From Salarias fasciatus (Eukaryota; Chordata; Actinopteri; Blenniiformes; Blenniidae): DNA of 64,000 bases. The position numbers and the translations under genes are program-made. Below the pieces are notes generated by a model. It ran no database searches and was not told the DNA's origin. It saw only the letters and a program-made list of their open reading frames with translations. The DNA is taken from positions 16,718,894-16,782,893 of the forward strand of contig NC_043763.1 in assembly GCF_902148845.1 (NCBI RefSeq). The letters are read 5' to 3'. Of the stretch, positions 45,038 to 58,200 are shown one piece after another. Each line of letters starts with the position of its first letter. The stretch's first letter is position 1.

Positions 45038-48000
45038 ATGGCTGATAAAGGACAGCCTCATTGGTCTGATGTTCTGAAAAAGAGGCTAGCAAACTCCAAC
45101 AAAGGTAAGCAAAAACAGAAAAACAACGACGTGATGTACATACCGGCTAACCTTAGCGGGCTAACTGAAGCCTTTGAATATGATTTTCAGTCCTCGCATA
45201 TATCTCTTTGTTTCATAAGCTGTTCTGTGTGGAATTCGATTTTATTTATGTCACTTCATAGATGAGAAAAGTGAAGAAGAGAAGAAAGCAGAGGTAACCG
45301 AACTGTTCTCAAAGTTTTACACCGAGTGGAGGGGAGGGAGCAGCAATGACCCGTCCTACAAGACCATCCCCCGGTTCTACTTCAAGGTATACACACACAG
45401 GATGATAGCTCACATAGTAGTTTGTATTTGTTAGTGAAATTGTTTATTGCTAAATGCTTTGTATTGCTCATTAGGGATCTGCCATTATTCTTCTTTTGCT
45501 TGAGTGACAGCAGCAGTGGCCGTAATTGTTTTTGTTCTGTAGCTACCTGCAGAAGATGAGGTGTTACTTCAGAAACTGCGAGAGGAATCCAGAGCTGTGT
45601 TCCTTCAGAGGAAGAGCAGAGAGCTGCTCGATAACGAGGAGCTGCAGGTAAGACCCTGACAGCCAAAATGACTTCATGAAGATCATCCTTTCATGGTTTC
45701 ACAAGGGCCCCAGCTCACTCTCAGTTTTATTCTTTGTGCTTGTTGTTCTGCAGAACTTGTGGTTTCTGCTTGACAAACACCAAGTGCCCCCAGTGAATGG
45801 AGAGGAGGCGATGATCAACTATGAAGCCTACCTCCAGGTGGGGGAGAAAGCTGGGCCTAAGTGCAAGTAAGTGGCAACAGAGTGTAGTAATGACTAAACC
45901 GCAGATTGGGTGAGTTAAGCTTGATCAGAGGGAAAAGATTGGAAATCCTGCAATCACCCTGACTGACTGTTTGAACATTCTTATAAATTAAAAACAAATA
46001 ACGTCGTCAATGGGCTTGAAGTGAGTTTATATAGTGCTCCTGTAGAGGTTTTAAGGGATGTATTTGGAGCAAAACTGCAGTAGCAAAGACTTTCAGGAAG
46101 ATGAGCTTAAATTATTATTGTTTTCCCTTCGATTTCACACTGGCATGTCATGTATAGACAAAAAACACATACAGATAAATGGTTATTATTAGTTTAAATG
46201 TGAGGAGATGACTATTGCATGAGGAAAATACTAGCTTTCCTCTTCTTTTTCTTCCCTGAAGAAAATTTTTCACAGCCAAAGTGTATGCCAAGCTACTCCA
46301 CAATGACCCCTATGGCCGGATCTCCATCATGCAGTTCTTCAACTACGTCATGAGGAAAGGTATGGGACGCAGGAACAGCATCCATATGGATGATTTCACT
46401 CCATGTATTGTTACTTCTGTATTTATCCTCAAGGTTTGGTCAGCCTTGACTCTCTTTTTTCTCTTTTTTTTCCTACATGAACTTGTAGTGTGGCTTCATC
46501 AGACCCGAATTGGCCTGAGTCTGTACGACGTGGCAGGACAAGGTTACCTCAGAGAGTCGGTAAGAACCCAGAATTGAGTTTGTCTTTGGGTGTTGCTGTG
46601 CAGTGTCCAAATATGTTGAGACTTGTCATCTGTGCAGGATCTGGAGAATTACATCCTGGAGCTGATCCCCACCCTGCCTCAGCTGGACGGGCTGGAGAAG
46701 TCCTTCTACTCGTTTTACGTCTGCACCGCCGTACGCAAGTTCTTCTTTTTCCTCGACCCTCTTCGAACAGGTGAGACAAAGTCCAGCTGTGAAATGCCAC
46801 CATTGCATCGTGTAGCGTCACATAGTGTAAGAGATGATTATACAGAGATATCAAACAACCACAACGGAGACGTCTGTCTAAAATTATTCTTCATTAAAAG
46901 GAATGGAATAAGTTGCTGTTTGATGATTCTTTGCTGTGGACACACGTGGCAACTCCCAAAGACCCTGTTAAACAGTGTCAGAGTGATATCTGATTTATGT
47001 TTATTATGCTTTCCTAGTTAAAACCTGTTAAAGAATCGATTGGCATGTTCAGTTGCTGTTACTCATCCATACCAGTTCAACCTCACATCTGCAAATTACA
47101 GCTTATCATGCTATTTATATTTCTATTAGATGACAATTTTCAAATGAATTAAACTATTACTAATCATCATGTATGTCTGCTTTTGGATGTGGAAATGTGA
47201 CTTTCTTTTATTTGGCAATTACAGGAAAGATAAAAATCCAAGATATCTTGGCCTGCAGTTTTCTGGATGACCTCTTGGAAGTATGCAATGTTTACTGTTG
47301 ACTTTCTTTTTTCTTTTTTAATCTGCACTAATACATCTGGAAACTCATGACCAATCATCTGTTGTTTTTGTGAAACAGTTAAAACAGAGCTAAATCGTAG
47401 CATTTTATCTATGATAATGATACGTGATGTGTTGTTCTACCGCTGTCACTGAGACGTTCTCTCACCCTCTGTGCTCCCAGCTCAGAGATGAAGAGCTGTC
47501 CAAGGAGAGCCAAGAGTCAAACTGGTTCTCGGCTCCGTCGGCTCTCCGGGTCTACGGTGAGGCGTCGCCTGTGTGTGATCCTTTTCCATTGTGTGATTTA
47601 TGAGGTTGTGTTTATTTTCATGGGTCAACACATTGATTCAATGCAGGATAAGATTAGAGAGAAACGTGTGCTCCAGTTCCAGAAAATGAGGGGAAGCTGT
47701 TTGATATTTGAGGAAGACAATGCTCACATCCAGTAACGCAACAGAAAAGATGGATGTTTTTAAGTGGCCAATGATGTGGTTTGGATTTATTTGTAAAGTT
47801 ATTTTAAGATTGTTTGTTTATGATTGTTTTTTTTTTTTTCATAAAGGTTACCGATAATGTCTGTTCACCCTGCATTCGGAGCACACATTATTTTCCAACC
47901 TTTTTTTTGTGGACCCCAGAATCAAAACGTTACGTTGATAGATGATGATAGAACTGAAAAACCAAACTGCTTGTTTATGTGCTGGTAACGGTACGGTAAC

Positions 48001-49273
48001 TGACATGTTTATGTCTGCATTAACCATCAGTCACAGCAAATGAATGCATTTGCTTTTAGGTCAGTACCTGAACTTGGATAAAGACCACAACGGCATGTTG
48101 AGCAAAGAGGAGCTGTCCCGTTATGGCACGGCCACGCTCACCTCCGTGTTCCTGGACAGAGTCTTTCAGGAGTGTCTCACCTACGATGGGGAAATGGTAA
48201 GCATGCAGCATTGTGATTCACCGTCTTTAAGTAGAGTTAAAAGTTTAACATGATCTTTTTAATGGCGGGATCCATAATTTTCTGTTGTTCAATCATTAAT
48301 GATGACACAGCTATAACGCTATCTCAGGAATTAAAACTATAAAAGAAGTGAAGCACATAATAAGCTTGATAACAGAGGAGGTTTCTGTTTAACTTGTGTT
48401 TCCTGGTGGGAAGATCTGATGCATCTGGCAGCTAATCTGTGTGTTACTCTTCAACTTTGACTAACTACATGAAGTTAATCTTTCAACATTTTTTTGTTGA
48501 GAATGTCTTCCTTGAAGAGCTCACACACATTTAATGACAATGAGAATTACAAGGTGTTGGTCTGACAGCAGTTGTTGTCATGGAGGACGTTAAAAATGCA
48601 TGACGGTGTTTTCCCCTCTTTTTCTCAGGACTACAAGACCTATCTGGACTTTGTGTTGGCCCTTGAAAACAGGAAGGAGCCCGCTGCATTACAGTATATT
48701 TTTAAACTCTTGGACATGGAGAATCGGGGATACCTCAATGTCTTCTCTCTCAACTACTTCTTCAGGGTATCTCCGCCACACGAAGCAAAGTCACATGTTA
48801 AATCAAGCACTGATTCAAATTATGTCGTCACTGCTGTGGATGTTGGCCACATGTCTGTTCTTCTTACATTTAGACGCATTCTGTGTTAGAAGAAACAAAA
48901 TAAAATCGTCTGAGTGTTTGGTGTTTGGCTTTTCAGGCCATCCAGGAGCAGATGAAGCTGCACGGTCAGGAGCCCGTCTCCTTCCAGGACGTGAAGGTAG
49001 AAAACGCACTCATTATGATCCACTTTTTTTTTTTTTGTTTTGTTTGTAATGTCAGTTGTGGTCGCCACCTCTCCTCAGGATGAGATCTTCGACATGGTGA
49101 AGCCCAGAGACCCGTACAAGATCACACTGCAGGACCTGGTGAACAGTTGCCAGGGCGACACAGTCGCCAGCATCCTGATCGACCTCAACGGCTTCTGGAC
49201 CTACGAAAACAGGGAGGTGCTGGTTGCCAATGACAACGACGCCGGCAACACAGCCGACATGGACGACACTTAA
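45038..49273 (+). CDS. ppp2r3c: PP2A regulatory subunit B'' gamma (G5PR)
   Basis: PPP2R3C is a PP2A regulatory B'' subunit with EF-hand-type calcium-binding features; it also binds PP5 and works around MCM3AP, centrosomes and lymphocyte survival (family knowledge). Thirteen coding exons: 45038-45104, 45262-45386, 45543-45647, 45754-45866, 46262-46359, 46489-46559, 46638-46770, 47225-47280, 47481-47556, 48060-48196, 48629-48766, 48937-48996, 49079-49273. They join in frame to 457 aa (human 453). Long near-identical stretches to the human protein occur, such as RISIMQFFNYVMRK, RIGLSLYDVAGQGYLRESDL and PTLPQLDGLEKSFYSFYVCT. An EF-hand loop lies at 288-299 (DKDHNGMLSKEE). It ends MDDT, as in human NSADLDDT. 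Start: first ATG after the promoter; the N terminus MADKGQPHWSDVLKKRL is slightly longer than in human. Convergent with fam177a1. Confidence 0.96.
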
Positions 49274-51746
49274 AGAAGAGACCGGAGAAATCAGCCAGAC
49301 TCCAAAGAGGACGGCAGTGGTGTGAATCCATGACCATCTGGAGGCAACTCTCAGCTCCTCATTTTACTGTTCCTGTTTTTTTAAATGCCCCCTTTCAACT
49401 GTTTCTATGTGTCTGTTTCCTTCTGTAGTGTTGGAAAAACATCCTTATTTATTGTAATAAGCACTGTTTGTAACCATCTTTGCCTAATAATTAAATTCTT
49501 ACTGTAACATTCCCACCTTGTTTTTTGCTGAATTTTATTCAGAGTGAGGTTTTAATTTTAAAGATGACACAAATAAGATTGATTTCAAATAAAAAAATGC
49601 ATGAGTTTTTCGCTGTTTACTCAACTGCCTTTAAGAGTGTGAAGCAACAATATCAGAGGTGAATATCTATGAAATAATTTACCTAGGTCCAAAAGTTTTG
49701 AAAAAAAAGGCTTTCAGAACAGTGTAACTTTTGTCTTTTCAACAAATTAGGTTTTTTTTCCATTCTGAACAAATGGAACCTCGTGGTGTTCCCCAACAAT
49801 ATACAGTACAATGATATCAACTGAAATTGACAATAGCATTTCTCACAAATGTGACATAACACAAAGCATGTGCAATAAGCATCAAATTAAAATAACACAT
49901 CCTACATGATAAAACTAGATGAATTTCCATTTTTTCGTTGTTGAACAAAAACACACAAATGAGAAAAGAACCCATTTCTGAAATCTGATTATGCCAATAT
50001 CAACAGAAAAACAAGTCAACTGAAGGTACCTTTGAAGTACTGAAAAATTCAGACCTGTTAAAGATCCTGAACTGTCACACTAACAATGTCACACACTACA
50101 GAGTAGACACATAATTTTAAGTGATGCCAGGTAAATCCATGCGTTTTTGTCCTTTCTGCGGTTCTTTATGTTGACATGCTGTTGTTGTGTATTACTTGTA
50201 AAGTAAGCTCTGCTCTGCGATCTCAGACTTTGTGTTCTGTGCACCACACAAACACACCAGTGAGTAAAAATAATTATTAAGGAGCTTAGGATGGCTTTAA
50301 GCAAGGAGACTTGAGCAATGAAGACTGGGCCATGTGGGCGAGTCTTCATTTAACTCTCAATACTGAAAGATTTCAACATCGGGACGTATGCTGGCTGAAA
50401 ATCAAAGCTGAATCACCACAGTTTGATTCCACAGTAGGAATTTGATGAAAACCATCTTTGAGTAGAAGAGGACTTGAAGTTTTTCTTTGAATGCAAATCT
50501 TCACTTTCGTTGGACAGGATTTTAATAAAACTGGTTCTGCTCCCTGTTCAAACTGAGTCACTGTGGCTTCTAATCTACAACATCTTTTACCAAAAAAACT
50601 TGAAAATGACATTAATGTCCAATAAATTACCAGCTCATCAGAGGATGTGTCATGTGGACAAGTTTGTCCCAACTTGTGATCAGATTTAAATGCGCATGTC
50701 AGAATAATGACATGTTTATATTTGAAAGCACATTTACCAGAAGGAAGATTAGATCAGTGAATCATTAACTACAATAAAACACCACAGTCGTTACATTTTG
50801 CGACATGATATTTTAAATCTTTCACATTACCGTTTAGAAAAGTGGAAGACTGCTTCTCTGACTTCTGATCTGTGGTCCAGTTTAGGGAACTATTGTGTCA
50901 AAGCAAATAAATAAATCTTTTTAGAAATCAGTCAAGGCCAATTCATGGTCAGGATGCTCAATACCAAACCTAGTACAGTTAATATGTTGCATAAATTGTA
51001 TATATGCATTATTGAGAGGAGATTGAGAGAGCTGCTGTGAATTTAGATGTCATGCATAAATTAATATATAAAATAAAAATGTAACATTTTCTGTGGAAAC
51101 ATTCAGTTCCTTCAGACCCTTTATTTTCAAAAATGAACATACTTAGGACAACTGTATATCTTTACACAGTATTTACAGGTTATAAGCGTAAAAGTCAATT
51201 CACTTCAACAACTTCATTAAGGTCCTTAAGGCTTTATACACATTGAAAATGGCAAACTGGACTGGAGATGGAGACAAGCTCCAACAGTAGAGTATTGAGA
51301 AAAACGTTAATGGAATCCTTCCCATGTCAGTGTGATTAGTAGCAGGATCCACGGCTGTACCTCTGATGAGCGTTTGTACATGTGTTAGCCATAAGGTGGG
51401 ACCAAAGCAGTTTTTCTCAGCTCTCTTTGGAGTGTATGTCCATCTCAGATTTAACATTTCTTTCAACACTGGCTTCAAAGTGAGTGGAGCCCCAGAGCAG
51501 TCTACAAGTTCACTGTCCTGCATACATGCTTAAACACAAATGTACATTCACAGGTAAGGCAAGTGCAGCCGCTCCCGCAGCCCTTTTCATTTCTCCCTGC
51601 ACTGAGAGCTGACGCCTTCTTTTATTAGGTAAAAATACAAACCAACATAAAAAATTATCACGAGCCCACACAGCTACCGAGGTTAAGATTTTACCAACTG
51701 ACAGAAATGTACGATGGAGATTAGAGGTTGTGTCTGGGGGGTTTTT
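49274..51746. other. Converging 3' ends of ppp2r3c and fam177a1
   Basis: ppp2r3c: ATTAAA at 49490-49495 and AATAAA at about 49588. fam177a1 on -: AATAAA at 51626-51621 and 51125-51120. The middle (49600-51100) is AT-rich with no exon or recognised element. Exact transcript ends are inferred. Confidence 0.5.
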
Positions 51747-53812
51747 TCAGGAGGGGAGGGGTGATGGGACTCTGTTGGTGTCTGGACTCCTGAGGGCAGG
51801 CTCGGGCTCCAGCTCGAAGCTGATGTTCACGAAGGAGGTGGCGGCCGCCTCCGGCTGCTCCACGGTGGCGTGGTGGAGAGTGGCCTGCTCCTCCTGCTTC
51901 GCTTTCTGCTGCTCGGCGAAGTTCCGCTCTGCCTCCTCGGCCAAGCGGTTCTCCTCCTCCTCCTCTTCCTCCTGTCAGAGAAGCACACAGATACAACGCT
52001 GCTGTGAAGACAGGTTTTTTTTTCAGCTCGTAACTTCTACATGTTTACACAGAAACTGTGCGTCACCTCTTTCTTGATACGGTAGTACTCATCAATCGCG
52101 TATTGGTACTTTGAAGTAGTGATGCCGAACAGAGAGGCCAGTCTCTCCCCCATGTAGTCACACACTGTGAGAGAGCACACATATCATCACACTCGGCCCG
52201 ATACCGTCCAAAACACAGCTTGCAAACACAGATATGAGAAATCCGAAGCTCTAAAGAAAAGCGTACCAAATGTTTTGTAGATATCAAACAATGCACGGCT
52301 TTACCTGAGATGGTGTTAGTGGCCATTCTCCACATGTGGAACCAGAAATAAGGACCCCAGGTTAATTTAGACTGCAAGCCACACAAAGAGGAAAAGTGAA
52401 TCTCAAGCAGCACGTTGAAGGTCACTTGTTGACTTTTCAGACAAAACAACTTGATTGCTGCAGTTTAAAGAGACAGTACGACATGGCGCTCCTCTTTCAC
52501 ATCACTTGAAGCCTTTGCGTTGGTCTCATAAAGTTCAAGGGGACAGTAAACTTTTTCTCAGCTGGCACATATATCATCAGATCAAAGTTTAATCAAAATT
52601 ACGTTTTTTTGCTTCTCATCTACACAGTAGGTCAGTGAAATGTACATGCATGTTCACCCTGAATGAGCTGTGTGGTACACAGAAATCATTCAGGGGGTTT
52701 AACCAACAGTAATAGCCACAAGGGTAGTGTTTCATTCTAACTAAAATCTGCTGCTCCAGGCACCTGCCTGTCCAATGATCCTCTGGTCTCAAACTTGCCC
52801 TACTAACATTTAGATCACCACTGCCCTCTGATAGCTGGATGCATGCAGCAGCATTCATTTACAAAGTTTATTTAGCTTCACTGACTTACTTCTTAGCCTT
52901 ATTTACTCACTGTGCACAATGTTCAGCCTTTGGTAAACACACTGTCGACTTACAACACATTTCTTTTCATGTATCCAGAGGAGCAGGAAACAATAAAATC
53001 AACTTTTTCATATCTGACTAAAGAAACTAGTTAAGAGCAGGTTCTTCTAACACTCTAACCTCTTAACATTTCTTCCAACCAAGACTATTTCCTTCCTGTC
53101 TTCAGTTGTCAAAAAGCTGCCTCAGAAACACTTCGGATGCATTAAGCTATAAACATTTTGGATCTCAACCTACCGCATCAACATGAGAGATTTCTTTCTT
53201 CACCGGCTCCTCCTCTTCCTCCTCTTCATCAGTGCTGTATTCCTCCATGGTCTCTCCACTGGCAAAGTAAATGGTCCTGCGGGGAACCTTCACCCTCCCT
53301 TTCGTACCCGTTAGGTCCCCCATCTCCACGCTCTCAAAGTCCCCTTCTGCACTCTGATGCTGATTGAAAGCAGACAGAACAAATCAGCACCTCTGAAGCC
53401 AAAACCAGTGTCAGGAACGTTGCTTGTGTTTCTGTAGCGTTGTTAGCAGAAACGTGGTTGAGTCGTAAATATAAATGAAGAAACTTCCTCAAGTTATTTA
53501 CCTGATCTCATACTGAATGGCAAGTTTCACAGTAGTATTCTTAACATTCTGTGTCGGGATTAAGCTAAGTAAACAAGATCATATTTTAAGACGGTTTCAA
53601 AGCGTCGTTACTTGACTTAAGCTAAACGTGGCTGCTGTTTTGTTGATGGTTAGCTTCTCGGCTAAGGAAGTAATTAGCTACAATTATTATAAAGAGGCTT
53701 TGCTCGCCACAGAATAACAACAGGTGTATTACTGGCGACTCACCTTTTCAGTGTCCATAGGTTGACTCAAAGAAACGCTGACATTAGTCAAACACAACGA
53801 CAAATCTGCCAT
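51747..53812 (-). CDS. fam177a1: FAM177A1-like protein
   Basis: FAM177A1 is a small conserved eukaryotic protein associated with Golgi membranes; its biochemical role is poorly known. Five coding exons in minus order: 53812-53744, 53359-53174, 52371-52305, 52164-52067, 51971-51747. They join in frame to 214 aa (human 213 in one isoform). Conserved core: KVPRRTIYFASGETMEEYST near 45-65, an acidic Glu run, KLTWGPYFWFHM near 87-98, then MGERLASLFGI and KYQYAIDEYYRIKKE (about 112-141). The C-terminal half starts with a Glu run and looks coiled-coil-like (AEEAERNFAEQQKAKQEEQA). The tail FVNISFELEP matches the mammalian FVNVNFEME. ETS-like CTTCCGG (53868-53874) and GCGGAAGT (about 53896-53903) sit just upstream of the start codon. 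Convergent with ppp2r3c, as in human. Confidence 0.93.
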
Positions 53813-54251
53813 CTCTGTTCCTCCTTCAGCGATCTACAAACCGTCTCTCCACCGCAGCTGATACACTCTTCCGGTTTTCACATTAAAAGCTTGGAGCGGA
53901 AGTCTTTTTTCCCCCTAAATTTGTACTAACATGAAATATTTTAATTTTTTTTATAAATTTTCTGGAAAGAAATAATTATTTTGAAAATATGAAATTCTAA
54001 ATCTTAAATAGGTATTTCAAATAAAACAGCAAATCAAGCACTTTGAAATCTTCTGAAACCAAGGCAGTAAAACAAACTGTTAAGAAGGGCATAAAAAGAA
54101 TAGTAAGCAAATTAAAAGCTTGATTAAAATAAAGATGATGAAATTATTCAAATCTTTTTTTTTTTCATGAAAAGTTGTTCAAATTTCACATCGCTAAAAT
54201 CTGATTTGAAAGAAGTGATTATTCCAGCAGTGCTGGTGTGATCGAAACATT

Positions 54252-54435
54252 AGTTCCACAGGTGAGGAGCATATGACCTGAAATCTGCTTCAAGTTGTTT
54301 GTTTCTGACTTTGGGAACCCTGTGTAAAAGTCTTCCTGAGGATCTCAGAGGTGATTCACATTGTACTAGTAAATCTGAGATGTATCTAGGCCCAAGACCA
54401 TTCAATAATTTTACAGACAAGAGACAAGGCTGCAT
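54252..54435 (-). mobile_element. LINE fragment (end of reverse-transcriptase ORF, L2-like)
   Basis: The minus strand encodes NGLGPRYISDLL, then ESPLRSSGRLLHRVPKVRNK and FRSYAPHLWN. This resembles the segment downstream of the RT domain in fish L2-type LINEs (pattern GLAPxYLxDLL, RSLRSSdxxLLxVPRxR, FxxxAPxLWNSLP; family knowledge). Only about 60 codons remain and no catalytic RT motif is included, so it is an inactive remnant. The clade assignment is tentative. Confidence 0.5.
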
Positions 54436-54584
54436 TGTACATTACATTGTACATTGCGCATTGCACATTGCTCCTGCAGGGAAGTTTCAAAATAGGAACA
54501 TAAAACTAAGCCGACTAACACCAATGGCACTAATAACTGACTCAACAGCACATTTACATTACATACATTCATTCATCCATACAT

Positions 54585-54715
54585 CCAACCATCCATCTTC
54601 TAGTGCAGGGTCACAAGATGCTGGAGCTAAAGAAAGGGGGTGGGGGGGTGGGGGGGGCAATGTACAACCTGGACAGATCACCAGTTCATCAAAGGATAAA
54701 CATAAAGAGACAGAT
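54585..54715 (-). repeat. Dispersed fish repeat, minus-strand copy
   Basis: CCATCCATCTTCTAGTGCAG, then GTACAACCTGGACAGATCAC and CAGTTCATCAAAGGATAAAC match, in reverse-complement order, the family end (CCATCCATCTTCTACCGC, GTACACCCTGGACAGGTCGC, CAGTTCGTCGCAGGGCCAAC; family knowledge). A G run interrupts it (54641-54658). Confidence 0.65.
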
Positions 54716-55282
54716 GATGATGCACAGTTACATCTAGAGGAGATTTAGTGTCAACAGTTATCCCTACAGGCATGTTTTTTTGACAAGTGATGCTGTTTTG
54801 CACCAGAATGTGTCACTAAAATTGACTTTATGTAGAAGTTCTTGTAATTTGTATTAGTAATTGTTTGGTTTTACAAAAATAGAGATATTTTTCATTACGT
54901 AGACTGTACCACAACAAAGAAAAACATTTGACCCTGCTGAGTTAGATGATACATAAGAAAACAAAAATTTGTTAAAAAAATGTTTTAGTTGTTTTGTGAT
55001 GTTGTTTATGAAGAAAAAACAAAAAATCTATTAAAAAAAACATAAATTTTTCATAACAGTTTTTTTCTTGGAATATTATTATTATTATTATTTTTAAATA
55101 CAGTAGCTAGCTAGAATATATCACCAAAAGCACGAGCGCGTTATTAAGTGGTAACTACACTAGTCGTGGTTTTATTGTGAAGATACAGAGCGGAAGTGTT
55201 CCTCGGTGGCGGTACGGAGAGAGAGAGAGGGATCCTCCTGATCCTCCTGCGGTGTTTTGGTCCCCTCTACCCGCTCACGAAA

Positions 55283-58200
55283 ATGACAGCGAAGAAGTCT
55301 GGCTCCCGGCTGGAGACCGAGATCGAGCGGTGCCGCTCCGAGAGCCAGTGGGACAAGATACCGGAGCTGGTGCGGCAGCTCTCCGCCAAGCTCATTTCCA
55401 ACGGTAAGGAAGTCCGTCCCCGCTGCTCCTTCATTCAGCCGCGAGGCCTCCGCCGTGGCCTCGGTCCTCGGTACTTCCTGGCGGCGACAGCCGGCTCTGG
55501 GACCTCTCAGCTCGGCGTCCCGCCTCCCCGCACTCACTTTATAATCGTCCCCAGAGACGCGGTGCTAGGGGAGGGTTTTGTTTCTGATTTCGAGGCGCTG
55601 AACACGCAGAGGTCAGGTTAAAAACACGCCCTTGTGTTAGCTGGTGTGACACTGCTCGTCCGGAAACTCCATTCACAAATCTGTCATCACCAAACAAACT
55701 CGCAACGTGTTTTCCGATGATCGACACGTACCCAAAGCGAACCAGTCACAGAAAAAAAGTCAGGCTTGTTTCAATCTTTCACAGTCACTATTTGCAGCAG
55801 GACTGCTAGCAAGCCCCAAACAAGGTCGCCGGCCTCAGTTGAATACTTTGAATATCATGCATTAGCAGAATCAGGAGAAATACATACATTTCTGTTTTTG
55901 TTGGTGATGGTGCTTTGGTGTAGGATGCGTGATCTCTAGCTAGCTGTCAACATCAGTGCTCATCAAAAGGAAGCAACACAGCAAACTGTCAGACCTCTCT
56001 GTGTGGCGTTTGCATGTTTTTCCTGCTTTCTTCAGATACTCTCGTGTCTTCTCGGTTGTATCCCACCCTAGAGTTTATCCTTACCTGGATGAAGTCAACA
56101 CAGAGGATAAGTCAGTCAGACACATTCTTACTGGTATCACTTAATGAATGAATGATAGTAGACCTGACTAAAACCTCTACACAACTCTATTTCTGCACAG
56201 TAAAATGTAAAGATTGACTTCTTGGGCACTGAGACCACACTGTAAACACTTCAAATGTGTGTCTGTTCACTACAATCGCTACAACTTGCAGAGGCAGCCT
56301 GCTCATTCTGGCTATTGCATTTCATTTCATTACCATGAAAACCACTCCTGGGATTAATATCTCATAGACGGCGCCTGACGTCTTCCTGGCTTATGGCAGC
56401 ATGCTGTAGTTATTAATGGGCCGACTCCCAAGCCAAACAATTGGAAAGAGAGCAGCCACGGCCAACCAGTGATTGGAGACATTTGATTCAGGAATCAGAC
56501 TCTCAGAGTGCGGGGGAAGAGCAGAGATGCTTCAGGTCCAGAGTGACGTGTCCAGGGTCATTCATGTCATTTTCAGCTGCTTCACTGAGTTTCATCGAGT
56601 CCAGAGTCGGTGCATCTTCTTGCAGCCAGTTTTAAAGAACTTCCTGGTTCTGCCCGAAGAGTCGATTTACTTCTCTAACAGGACTTTCCACTTGTGCACA
56701 GTGCCAGACTAAATCAGAACTGCTTTGCAGACCATGGTGGCACAAAGTTAAATATGTGATTATAAGATGAAGGACCTTCAGTTTGAAATATAGATCTGGA
56801 TGCTACATCTGGAGAAAAAATTTAAATCTGCTTAAGGATACAGCTACTGAATATATATTTGTGGGTTAATGTGTCAGCAGCTAACCCTGACCCTTCTGAC
56901 AGCACCACGGATGATATTTCATTGTATTTAGCATTAGTTTTAAATACAGTTTAGCTCTAGTTTTGTTAGCACTGTCTTTTTGTTAGTGGTTTATCGCATC
57001 TGTTGTGTTGATGTTTTGTCTTATTGTCATTCCGTCACAAATGCATTTCCTTCAAGAACCAATAGCTTCCAGATTATAGATAACTTCCTCCTAGTGACTT
57101 CTGTAACGTCACCTGAACTCTGCCAAGTAACACATTAGCCTTTTTTTTTTCCAATACACACTGAAGTAACTCCACTTTTTCAGCAAGTAACTTCAATAAG
57201 TAATTGTTGTAATAACATTTTATGGCCTGTAAAACAATACTAGTAATCAGTTTTCATGGTTCTAATTGCATCTCAATTGTGAATTAATGTTAGGTGCCAA
57301 AGTTGATTGTTAACAATATGAAAAGTTGCACTAATTGTGCATAAAATTTGACACCAGACAGGCCAGTGCTCTTGTCACTGACTGGGATCAGTAGTCGGAT
57401 TGTTAAGTATTTCAGCCCGAGATTATCTGAACACATGCATTTCTCCCGCAGCTCACTCTGAGACATTATACAATCCAACCCTTTTTACCCTCATAACTAA
57501 ATGCTTCCCAACACGAACACTGAACCTAACTATGATCCGACGGTAACGACAGAACTAAAACCACATATTTATAGTTAATTTTTTGGGAAACGTTGTGATG
57601 TTCAGTGTTGGTTTCATGAGATAGGTTGAACCCCACTGATCTCTGTCTGAGCAACTCACAAACATGAATGAAGAGACTTGTGCATAATCTCGGCTGGTAT
57701 GTGTGAGTACAATCAGGGTTTCTCTATAAGTAGCTTATTTCACTGGAATTCCACTCAGAGCCCCTTTTAAACAGTCAGTTGACTGGTAATGGTTTTTCAT
57801 ATTACATTCATCTTTCATTGAACATACGTTTGGATCAGCCAGATTAAATGTTGCATATAGGAAGCTTCAGGCACGGTGCCGTCTCTGTGTTTGTATAGAT
57901 GACCTGGGCGAGCTGCTGTTGGGGGAATGCAAGCTCCAGACGTACCTGAAGGAGAATCCCATCAAGCAGGGAGCCAGTCCCAGAGGCCCGCGACCTAAAC
58001 TGGTGGAAGTCAGGAAGCATCTGACGGCAGCTCTGGACCGAGGAAACCTCAAAGTAAGCCAAGAATGAGACACACAAGCCTGTTAAGACCACATGAAACA
58101 GTTGCAAAATGTTATTTTGTGTTTTCTTTTTTGTGAAGGCTGATTACCTCCAAGAAGCCAGCATCTTGATGGCCAAACTGTGCTATGTGGAAGGAGAATA

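Larger units (their letters stand above)
53813..55282. other. Divergent interval between fam177a1 and ttc7b
   Basis: ETS-type sites flank both ends: CTTCCGG near 53868 for fam177a1 and GCGGAAGTG near 55190 for ttc7b. The middle carries a LINE fragment (54252-54435), direct ATTGTACATT-type short repeats (54430-54475), a minus-strand dispersed-repeat copy (54585-54715) and a TTA tract near 55075. No exon of another gene seen. Confidence 0.6.
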
